Of a stretch of DNA of 13,974 nt, positions 1 to 7,695 are shown in pieces. Under the pieces are notes generated by a model, which searched no databases, was not told the DNA's origin, and worked only from the letters and a program-made list of their open reading frames with translations. The position numbers and the translations under genes are program-made. The stretch comes from UBA6614 sp002433235 (GTDB lineage Bacteria; Verrucomicrobiota; Verrucomicrobiia; Limisphaerales; UBA1100), in NCBI GenBank assembly GCA_002433235.1, contig DJHS01000021.1:1-13974 (forward strand), read 5' to 3'. The stretch's first letter is position 1. Each line of letters begins with the position of its first letter.

Positions 1-82
1 GGGCCACGGCGTCGACCCCATCGAGGGCTCACTGCAAACCAAAGCCCTCATCCAAAAAGCCCTCAAGGCTGCGGCGAAATGA
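1..82 (+). CDS. 3' end of an unidentified gene (partial)
   Basis: Only the last 26 codons lie in the window, ending in TGA at 80-82. The readable tail begins GHGVDPIEG and ends in the basic, Ala/Lys-rich KALKAAAK. I do not recognise the family from this fragment. The stop overlaps the ATG of sulfatase 1 in an ATGA arrangement (79-82), so the two genes are probably co-transcribed and translationally coupled. This suggests a role in the same sulfatase-linked pathway, but no function can be assigned. Confidence 0.6.
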   Translation, partial: GHGVDPIEGSLQTKALIQKALKAAAK

Positions 83-1476
83 TTCGTTCCATCCTGATTT
101 GGCTGGCGTTCGCCGGTGGCCTGTTGGCCGCTGACAAGCCGAACATCATTTTCATTTTCGCCGATGATCTCGGCTATGGCGATCTTGGCTGCTATGGGCA
201 TCCCTACGCACAAACGCCCGTGCTGGATCAACTCGCGAAGGATGGTACCCGCTTTACCCAGGCCTATGTCACCGGCGTCACTTGTTGTCCGAGCCGCACG
301 GGCGCGATGACGGGTCGGCATCCGGCGCGGTTTGCCAAATACATGGCCAGTCACGGATTTGGCGATGCCGTGACCATCACCGAGCTGCTCAAACGGAATG
401 GCTATCGCACGGGACATTTTGGCAAATGGCATATCGGCCCGGAAACCGAGCCGGGCACCTATGGTATTGATGTGATCAACGATCATGGCAAAGAGGTCCG
501 GAACACCAAATCCAACCGCGGTCGCGATGCGCATCTCGTGGATGGTGCCATTGCTTTCCTGAAGGCAAATGCCGGAAAGGGAAAGCCCCTTTACTTGAAT
601 GTTTGGGGGCACATTACCCATTTCCCGGTGAAGCCGTTGCCGAAATTTGCCCCCCGATTTGCCAACGTGAAAGTGGATGCTTCCGATTTTGGGCCCGAAA
701 TGAAAACCAAATTTGCCCAGTGCCGTGAACTGGGCGGCGACATCAATGTCGGCATGCGGCATTATTTGGCTGATGTGTACAGCATGGATTTGGGCATCGG
801 GCGACTGCTGAAAACGGTGGATGATCTCGGTATGCGCGAAAGTACAATCGTGGTTTTCTCCAGCGATCACGGCCCCGCGCCCGTGGTGTTGACCAACGAG
901 AGGAACAAGAGTCCCGATCGCATTGAGTTTGCCCGTAACATGCTCGGTTCGCCCGGGCCGTTCCGGGGCGGTAAACACACGCAATGGGAGGGCGGCGTGC
1001 GCACACCGTTCATTATCCGCTGGCCCGGCCAAGTGCCCGCCGGGCGCGTCAACTCCACCTCCGTGATTTCGTTCATGGATTGGCTGCCAACGCTCTGCAA
1101 AATTACCGGCACAAAAAACACTGCCACCAAGTTGGACGGGGAGGATGTGTCGGACATCTGGCTGGGAGCCAAGCGCACGCGCAAGACACCGTTGTTTTGG
1201 CGCAACAGCTCTCCCGGCGGCATGGTCAGCCTCCGCGCCGGCGACTGGAAGTTTCATGCCAACCGCAAGCAGGCCGGTGGATTGCAGCTGTACGACCTGG
1301 CCAAGGATCCGGCGGAATCGCGAAATCTTGTGGATGAACAACCGAAGCTGGCGCATTTGTTGCAACGGCAAGCCGCCGCATGGGCTGCCACATTGCCTAC
1401 GGAATACGACAAGATTGAGAAGCCGAAAAAGAAGGGCCGCCCCAAGCGCCCTCGTCGCGAACATGCCAAGCCATGA
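79..1476 (+). CDS. Secreted type I sulfatase (sulfatase 1)
   Basis: A 465-residue exported sulfatase of the alkaline-phosphatase superfamily that would hydrolyse a sulfate ester on a glycan or other organic substrate. Residues 1-18 form a signal peptide (MIRSILIWLAFAGGLLAA), so it acts outside the cytoplasm. The metal-binding start of the fold is PNIIFIFADDLGYGDLGCYG (residues 21-40). The formylglycine motif is C69-C-P-S-R, followed by GKWHIG with K116 and H118. A second metal motif, SSDHG, has D263 and H264, and the late lysine K299 lies in GGKHTQWEGG. All core catalytic residues appear present. The last 20 or so residues are strongly basic and contain KKKGRPKRPRR. Its start overlaps the previous stop and its stop overlaps the next start (ATGA both times), so it is the middle gene of an operon. 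The substrate cannot be told from sequence alone. Confidence 0.95.
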   Translation: MIRSILIWLAFAGGLLAADKPNIIFIFADDLGYGDLGCYGHPYAQTPVLDQLAKDGTRFTQAYVTGVTCCPSRTGAMTGRHPARFAKYMASHGFGDAVTITELLKRNGYRTGHFGKWHIGPETEPGTYGIDVINDHGKEVRNTKSNRGRDAHLVDGAIAFLKANAGKGKPLYLNVWGHITHFPVKPLPKFAPRFANVKVDASDFGPEMKTKFAQCRELGGDINVGMRHYLADVYSMDLGIGRLLKTVDDLGMRESTIVVFSSDHGPAPVVLTNERNKSPDRIEFARNMLGSPGPFRGGKHTQWEGGVRTPFIIRWPGQVPAGRVNSTSVISFMDWLPTLCKITGTKNTATKLDGEDVSDIWLGAKRTRKTPLFWRNSSPGGMVSLRAGDWKFHANRKQAGGLQLYDLAKDPAESRNLVDEQPKLAHLLQRQAAAWAATLPTEYDKIEKPKKKGRPKRPRREHAKP

Positions 1477-1887
1477 CCGATGCGGAGTTGCTGGCGGCAT
1501 ACAAGCAGTGCGCACTTTCAGAAGCGCAACTCGACCATCGCACACATGTAAAGCTGGGCTTTTTACTGTTGCAAGCACACAGCTTTGATGAAGCCTTGGC
1601 CAGCCTGGGGGAAACACTTCCGGTCATCAACGCACGTTTGGGTAAACCTGAAGGGCCTTTGGAAGGCTACAACGAAACCACCACGCACGCCTTTCTTCAG
1701 CTCATTCGTGTCACGATGGATGCGTACACAGAATTGATGCCTGCGGCCAATGCGGACGCCTTTTGTGAAGCGCATCCGCAACTGATGAGCAAACACGCAC
1801 TACGACTGTTCTACTCGCCTGAACGTCGGCAACATCCGGATGCCAAGATTCGGTTCGTGGAGCCGGATCTGGCGCCGTTGCCGGTTT

Positions 1888-1916
<29 letters not shown>
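1473..1916 (+). CDS. Conserved protein of unknown function, coupled to sulfatase 1
   Basis: A 147-residue, probably cytoplasmic protein with no signal peptide or membrane segment. I recognise the pattern of a widespread uncharacterised family: an early H-x-x-HVKLGFLLL segment (near residue 25), a central GYNETTTHAFLQLI segment (near 64-77), and a late FVEPDLAPLP segment (near 128-137). It looks mainly helical. I know no assigned function. The start overlaps the sulfatase 1 stop as ATGA at 1473-1476, so expression is tied to the sulfatase. The final residues after the conserved FVEPDL block run into the 3' end of the isocitrate dehydrogenase gene on the other strand, a 29-bp tail-to-tail overlap, so the last ten or so residues may not be part of the ancestral protein. 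Confidence 0.8.
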
Positions 1917-4110
<2,194 letters not shown>

Positions 4111-4115
4111 GGGAT

Positions 4116-4129
4116 TCCCTCGGGAGGGA
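4116..4129 (-). promoter_or_regulatory. Hairpin covering the ribosome binding site of the isocitrate dehydrogenase gene
   Basis: TCCCTC and GAGGGA form a perfect 6-bp stem with a 2-base loop. On the transcript the GAGGGA arm is also the best Shine-Dalgarno match for the start at 4110, ending six bases... five unpaired bases from the hairpin to the ATG. If the stem forms it would hide the ribosome site. A 2-base loop is sterically tight, so the outer pairs would form with a slightly larger open loop. Confidence 0.35.
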
Positions 4130-4134
4130 CGAGG

Positions 4135-4163
4135 TGTCTACCAGTTTCCGCCCCGGCTGTAAA
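4135..4163 (-). promoter_or_regulatory. Candidate promoter of the isocitrate dehydrogenase gene
   Basis: On the minus strand, TTTACA (4163-4158) is separated by exactly 17 bases from TAGACA (4140-4135). The -10 box is preceded by TGG, an extended -10 feature. The -10 box lies 24 bases before the ATG, which would give a short leader. The -35 box matches the sigma-70 consensus at five of six positions, but the -10 box at only three of six, so this is a moderate candidate. Confidence 0.3.
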
Positions 4164-4216
4164 CTCCGGGCGTTTTGAAGGAAGGCGATCGCGTGTGCGG
4201 CAGGGAAGCGGTTGAT

Positions 4217-5062
4217 TTATTTCTCGGGACTTTTCGTCAAGACACAACGGAATCCGTGCGTGTAATGACGGAAATTTTCTTCGCGACTGTCACGGCAAGA
4301 TGACAGCCGCTCGCCCTTGTGGAAGAACTCAAATGATGCGCCTCGGGCAACACGATTGTCTGCATCGGGCGCGTACTTGTCCTGACACCATTCGATCACA
4401 TTTCCGCCCAAATCGTGGATGCCATACTCGTTGGCGGGGAAGGTGCCCACTGGCGCGGTGAATTCAAATTTGTCCCGCTTCCCAGAATAATTGCCCGCGC
4501 CATTTGGTGCCGGCCAAAAATTCCCCCACGGATAAACATCTTTAACAACGGAGTCCTTTTCCTCTGGTGTATTTCCCAACTCGTTTTTCAAGCCAACTGC
4601 CATGCTCCATTCAGCGTCGGTTGGAAGGCGATATACTTGCCCATGTTTGATCTTGCCAGCGCTGATTTCATTGTTTGTTAACCACTCACAAAACGCCTTT
4701 GCATCGTTCCAACTAACACCCACGACCGGACGCATGGGGGTCTGCTTGAATTCGGGGAATAGAGGTTCCGGCCGTTTCCACTTTCCGTTGACGCCTTCAT
4801 TCTCAGATGCAAATTCCTCATAGTCTTTCACTCGAGTTTCCCATATGGAAAATTGAACTTCAGTTCCCGGGACGGACACAAATTTCATGCCCAGAGAATT
4901 TTCAAAATAAACGGGCGGCGTTTTCGGAGTCTTTGGCCACGGCATTTCAGTTTCAGCCATTCCTTCGTCTGACTCATTCGGCGGCATTGGAATTGGATTC
5001 GGATCTTTCTTTCCACATCCGAGCGAAGCAATTATTGAAATGGCCAAATAAGTTCGTTTCAC
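4217..5062 (-). CDS. SUMF1/FGE-fold protein, probable lipoprotein, lacking the FGE cysteine pair
   Basis: A 281-residue protein with an N-terminal export signal and a possible lipid-attachment cysteine at C16 (ASLGC, an imperfect lipobox), then a Pro-rich linker to about residue 50. The rest is a formylglycine-generating-enzyme (SUMF1) fold. Landmarks are NSLGMKFVSVPG (55-66), PVVGVSWNDAKAFCEWL (112-128), RLPTDAEW (145-152), YPWG (177-180), GNVIEWC (220-226), RVARGASF (237-244) and GFRC (270-273). In true aerobic FGE a Cys pair follows the GGS segment. Here that stretch reads GASFEFFHKGERLSSC, and neither catalytic position appears to be Cys. It is therefore more likely a surface binding or structural member than a sulfatase activator. 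The start is GTG at 5062-5060 with no strong ribosome site. The gene is AT-rich compared with its neighbours: 4801-4860 has 22 G/C out of 60. Confidence 0.85.
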   Translation of the reverse strand: MKRTYLAISIIASLGCGKKDPNPIPMPPNESDEGMAETEMPWPKTPKTPPVYFENSLGMKFVSVPGTEVQFSIWETRVKDYEEFASENEGVNGKWKRPEPLFPEFKQTPMRPVVGVSWNDAKAFCEWLTNNEISAGKIKHGQVYRLPTDAEWSMAVGLKNELGNTPEEKDSVVKDVYPWGNFWPAPNGAGNYSGKRDKFEFTAPVGTFPANEYGIHDLGGNVIEWCQDKYAPDADNRVARGASFEFFHKGERLSSCRDSREENFRHYTHGFRCVLTKSPEK

Positions 5063-5102
5063 GCCACGACCCTATTCCGCAAACGATCTGGCATCAAGCG
5101 CA

Positions 5103-5129
5103 TTGGAATAAAAGTGGTTGAAATATAAC
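5103..5129 (+). promoter_or_regulatory. Candidate promoter of the HigA-type gene
   Basis: TTGGAA (5103-5108) and TATAAC (5124-5129) are separated by 15 bases. The -10 box is five of six to consensus, but the spacer is short. A transcript starting about seven bases after the -10 would begin inside the palindrome and have a leader of only about 10-15 bases. Confidence 0.35.
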
Positions 5130-5144
5130 GCATAACGTTATGCG
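5129..5144. promoter_or_regulatory. 16-bp perfect palindrome, probable HigA operator
   Basis: CGCATAACGTTATGCG reads identically on both strands. It touches the candidate -10 box and ends two bases before the GTG start (eight before the ATG) of the HigA-type gene. Antitoxins of this family usually repress their own promoter by binding such dyads through the helix-turn-helix domain, so an autoregulatory operator is the natural reading. There is no separate Shine-Dalgarno site. Confidence 0.6.
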
Positions 5145-5146
5145 AT

Positions 5147-5440
5147 GTGAATATGTTGCCGGCCGGAACGCACATTACACCGGGTGAGATTTTGCTCGAG
5201 GAGTACCTCAAGCCGAAGGGGATTTCGCAAAATGCCATGGCGCGGGCCATTGGGGTGGCGCCTCGGGCGGTGAATGAGATCGTGCTGGGGCGGCGATCGA
5301 TCACGCCGAGGATGTCGATCCGGTTCGGGGCATTTTTTGGGCAGTCGGATCAGTTTTGGCATGGGCTTCAGGTGGATTATGATTTCCGTGTGATAGCCTT
5401 GGAGCGAGACAAGCTCGTGGCGCGGGTAAATCCGGTTTAA
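5147..5440 (+). CDS. higA: HigA-family antitoxin / XRE-type DNA-binding protein, without a toxin partner
   Basis: A 97-residue cytoplasmic helix-turn-helix protein of the HigA/VapI addiction-module antitoxin type. The family pattern is clear: TPGEILLEEYLKPKGISQNA (11-30), the recognition region MARAIGVAPRAVNEIVLGRR (31-50), and the characteristic FFGQSDQFWHGLQVDYDFRV (63-82). Normally a RelE-like HigB toxin is encoded directly upstream. Here the upstream sequence is an 84-bp gap and then the oppositely oriented SUMF1-like gene, and I see no toxin reading frame on either side. It may be a solitary regulator or the remnant of a broken module. The start is GTG at 5147 or ATG at 5153; the palindrome before it supports either. 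It lies 72 bp before sulfatase 2 and could influence that operon. Confidence 0.88.
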   Translation: MNMLPAGTHITPGEILLEEYLKPKGISQNAMARAIGVAPRAVNEIVLGRRSITPRMSIRFGAFFGQSDQFWHGLQVDYDFRVIALERDKLVARVNPV

Positions 5441-5496
5441 CTGACATCGTTCGCGGGCTATCTCTTTTCCACAGCATTGACCAACGCCTCGGTCTG

Positions 5497-5511
5497 CGGG
5501 AAAACTTCCCG
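5497..5511 (+). promoter_or_regulatory. Hairpin immediately before the start codon of sulfatase 2
   Basis: CGGGAA and TTCCCG form a perfect 6-bp stem with loop AAC, ending one base before the ATG at 5513. It takes the place where a ribosome binding site would be; no Shine-Dalgarno sequence is visible. It could modulate translation initiation of the operon's first gene, or be chance in GC-rich DNA. Confidence 0.3.
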
Positions 5512-5512
5512 G

Positions 5513-7060
5513 ATGAAACGCTTTCTTCTTTTGCTGGCGGCGCTGTGGTCGTTGGATGCGATTGCTGCGAACAGGCCGAACATCGTGCTCATCATGGCCG
5601 ATGATTTGGGCTTTGCGGATCTCGGCTGTTACGGGGCGGAGATTCGCACGCCGCATCTAGATGCGCTGGCGGCGAAGGGGCTGCGGTTTTCGCAATTCTA
5701 CAACACAGCCAAGTGCCACTCGTCGCGCGTGAGTTTGCTGACGGGGCTGTATTGCGACCAGGCGGGCAGCGGGAGCCTCAGTCGCGGGGCGACGATTGCG
5801 GAGGTGCTGGGCAAGGCGGGCTATTCCACATCGATGGTCGGCAAATGGCACTTGAGCAAGCAGCCGACGGATTTCGGGTTCCAACGCTCCTGGGGCCATC
5901 TCTCCGGTGCGTGCAATTTTTTCACGGGCGATAATACGTTTCGGTTCAACGGCGAACCGTACAAGGTGCCGGCGGAGTTGAACGGGCGCCGGTTTTACAC
6001 CACGCACGCGATGGGCGATTTTGCGCTTCAGTTTCTTGATGAGGTGACGGCGAAGGATGATCCGTTCCTGCTCTACGTCGCCTTCAACGCGCCGCATTAT
6101 CCGCTGCAAGCGCCGGAGGCGGACGTGAAGAAATGGGACGGCGCTTACGACGGCGGCTGGGATGCGCTGCGCCGCACGCGTTACGCCAAGCAGCTCAAGC
6201 TCGGCATCATTCCGAAGAAAACCAAGCTCAGCCCGCGCCCGGCGCACATCCCCGCGTGGAAAAGTCTGAGCGCGGCCGAGCGCCAATGGGAGGCCGACCG
6301 CATGGAGGTGTTTGCGGCGATGGTGGAGGTGATGGATGCCGAGATCGGCCGCATCGTCGCCAAACTCAAGGCGAAGGGCCAATGGGAGAACACGCTGTTT
6401 CTGTTTTGCGCTGATAACGGCGCGTGCCCGTTTGAGCGTACTCGCGGGCGTAGCCTAAAGCCGTGGGATGCCGACTCTTACTGGACCTACGATGCCAGCT
6501 GGGCGCACGCAGGCAATACGCCGTTTCGTCTCTATAAACAGAACCAGCACGAGGGCGGCATCAGCTCGCCGATGATTGCTCATTGGCCAGCGGGCCTGAA
6601 GGCTGAGCCCGGCAGCATCACGCATCAACCGGGGCACCTCATTGATTTCATGGCGACATTCATTGACGTGGCTGGCGCGAAATATCCCCGGCGCGTGGGC
6701 GAACGCAAAGTCGATCCGTTGATGGGCAAAAGCTTGTTGCCGATCCTTCAGGGCAAGGAGCGCGAGGGACACGAGACACTGTACTTTCACTTCGGCACCG
6801 ACCGCGCCTTGCGGCAGGGCCCATGGAAGCTGGTGTCTGCGAAGCTCGGCAGATGGGAGTTGTACAATATCGATGAAGATCGGACGGAACTGAACGACCT
6901 CGCCGCCAAGCATCCCGCGCGCGTGAAGGCCATGGCCGCAAAGTGGTTCGACATCGCCAAGAACACCGAGCGCCTCAAAGGGCGCCACTTGAGCCCGGTA
7001 AAGGACACGCTCAAAGAACTGAACTTTCGCAAGGACACATCCGGCCAGTTGAAGAAATGA
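5513..7060 (+). CDS. Secreted type I sulfatase (sulfatase 2)
   Basis: A 515-residue exported sulfatase. I start at the ATG at 5513 because a signal peptide begins there (MKRFLLLLAALWSLDAIAA); an upstream TTG at 5477 would add 12 residues ahead of it. The metal-binding start is NIVLIMADDLGFADLGCYG (23-41). The formylglycine motif is C68-H-S-S-R, with Ser where most sulfatases have Pro. GKWHLS follows with K111 and H113, then ADNG with D301 and N302, and FRLYKQNQHEGGISSP with K342 and H346. The segment NAPHYPLQAPEADVKKWDG, the GWDALRRTRY stretch and the SWAHAGNTPFRLYK region resemble the arylsulfatase group that includes Pseudomonas AtsA, so I place it near there with caution. It is the first gene of the five-gene operon, and its stop overlaps the ankyrin gene start as ATGA (7057-7060). 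Confidence 0.94.
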   Translation: MKRFLLLLAALWSLDAIAANRPNIVLIMADDLGFADLGCYGAEIRTPHLDALAAKGLRFSQFYNTAKCHSSRVSLLTGLYCDQAGSGSLSRGATIAEVLGKAGYSTSMVGKWHLSKQPTDFGFQRSWGHLSGACNFFTGDNTFRFNGEPYKVPAELNGRRFYTTHAMGDFALQFLDEVTAKDDPFLLYVAFNAPHYPLQAPEADVKKWDGAYDGGWDALRRTRYAKQLKLGIIPKKTKLSPRPAHIPAWKSLSAAERQWEADRMEVFAAMVEVMDAEIGRIVAKLKAKGQWENTLFLFCADNGACPFERTRGRSLKPWDADSYWTYDASWAHAGNTPFRLYKQNQHEGGISSPMIAHWPAGLKAEPGSITHQPGHLIDFMATFIDVAGAKYPRRVGERKVDPLMGKSLLPILQGKEREGHETLYFHFGTDRALRQGPWKLVSAKLGRWELYNIDEDRTELNDLAAKHPARVKAMAAKWFDIAKNTERLKGRHLSPVKDTLKELNFRKDTSGQLKK

Positions 7061-7695
7061 ACAACATATTTCTAAGCCTGATAGCCGGTCTATTGCTGGG
7101 CTGTGGCCCAAGTATTGATATTCATAATGCTTCTCAACTCGGGAAAGTCAAAATCGTTAAACAGCATCTGAATGCTGGAAAGGATGTAAATGCTCGTGAC
7201 GGATGGAAGAGAACTCCTCTGCATTATGCTGCTGAAGAAGGTCACCGGCCAGTTGTTGAATTACTGATTAAGAATGGCGCGAACGTGAATTTAAAAGATG
7301 ACGCGACGGATGCAAGAGGGGAGACCCCTTTGCATCTTGCTGCGGCAAAAGGTCACGTGCCAGTTGTCGAACTACTGATTAAGAATGGTGCGAATGTGAA
7401 TGCGAAGGATGCAGATGGAGGTACGCCATTGCATTCGGCAGCAGGGAATGGCTATGCACACCTCGCGTGGGATGCCGACGTAAGGGGATGGAAGAGAATT
7501 GTGGAGCTTCTACTCGTTAAAGGAGCAGATGTAAATGCCCTTAGGACTGTGCGCGCATACAGAACACCACTAGACGTGGCGATCGCCTATCAACCTTTAA
7601 CTCAAACTTTGTCTCCGGGAGAAATTGGAATCGTAGAACTCCTTGAAAAAAAGGGAGCGAAGGCAAGCTACCAATTAGAATCTGAAGAAGAATGA
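7057..7695 (+). CDS. Ankyrin-repeat lipoprotein
   Basis: A 212-residue probable lipoprotein: a short hydrophobic signal with C16 in LLLGC, then four to five ankyrin repeats at about residues 20-47, 50-80, 88-118, 121-162 and 168-203. The canonical TPLHxAAxxGH motifs (53-63, 90-100, 123-131) and VVELLIKNGANVN (66-78, 103-115) are obvious. Ankyrin repeats bind other proteins, so it probably acts as a partner or docking protein in the periplasm or on a membrane; no enzyme motif is seen. I chose the ATG at 7057, since the signal sequence starts there and the longer frame upstream is only sulfatase 2 read out of frame. ATGA overlaps join it to both sulfatases (7057-7060 and 7692-7695). Base composition differs from its neighbours: 7141-7200 has 25 G/C out of 60, against 42 of 60 at 6121-6180. 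Repeats 4 and 5 carry insertions. Confidence 0.9.
   Translation: MNNIFLSLIAGLLLGCGPSIDIHNASQLGKVKIVKQHLNAGKDVNARDGWKRTPLHYAAEEGHRPVVELLIKNGANVNLKDDATDARGETPLHLAAAKGHVPVVELLIKNGANVNAKDADGGTPLHSAAGNGYAHLAWDADVRGWKRIVELLLVKGADVNALRTVRAYRTPLDVAIAYQPLTQTLSPGEIGIVELLEKKGAKASYQLESEEE
7238..7401 (+). repeat. Tandem internal duplication in the ankyrin gene
   Basis: The 53-base block at 7238-7290 recurs at 7349-7401, exactly 111 bases (37 codons) later, with 47 of 53 positions identical by eye. Four of the six differences are third-position or otherwise synonymous changes. This indicates a fairly recent duplication of one ankyrin unit. Confidence 0.8.

Noticed and set aside
4150..4171. A GC-rich dyad between the SUMF1-like gene and isocitrate dehydrogenase as a terminator
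   Set aside because: The stem is only about five pairs with a bulge and no T-run follows on the minus strand.
4217..5062. The SUMF1-like gene as the formylglycine-generating enzyme for the local sulfatases
   Set aside because: The catalytic cysteine pair is not visible and an export signal with a possible lipid-attachment Cys does not suit a cytoplasmic maturation enzyme.
5063..5146. A HigB toxin remnant upstream of HigA
   Set aside because: I translated all three plus-strand frames of the gap; each is short and none resembles the C-terminus of a HigB or RelE toxin.
5138..5656. A 172-codon minus-strand frame across the HigA gene and sulfatase 2 start, considered as a missing toxin
   Set aside because: It shows no RelE/HigB pattern, is very Arg/Pro-rich, and spans two well-supported genes on the other strand.
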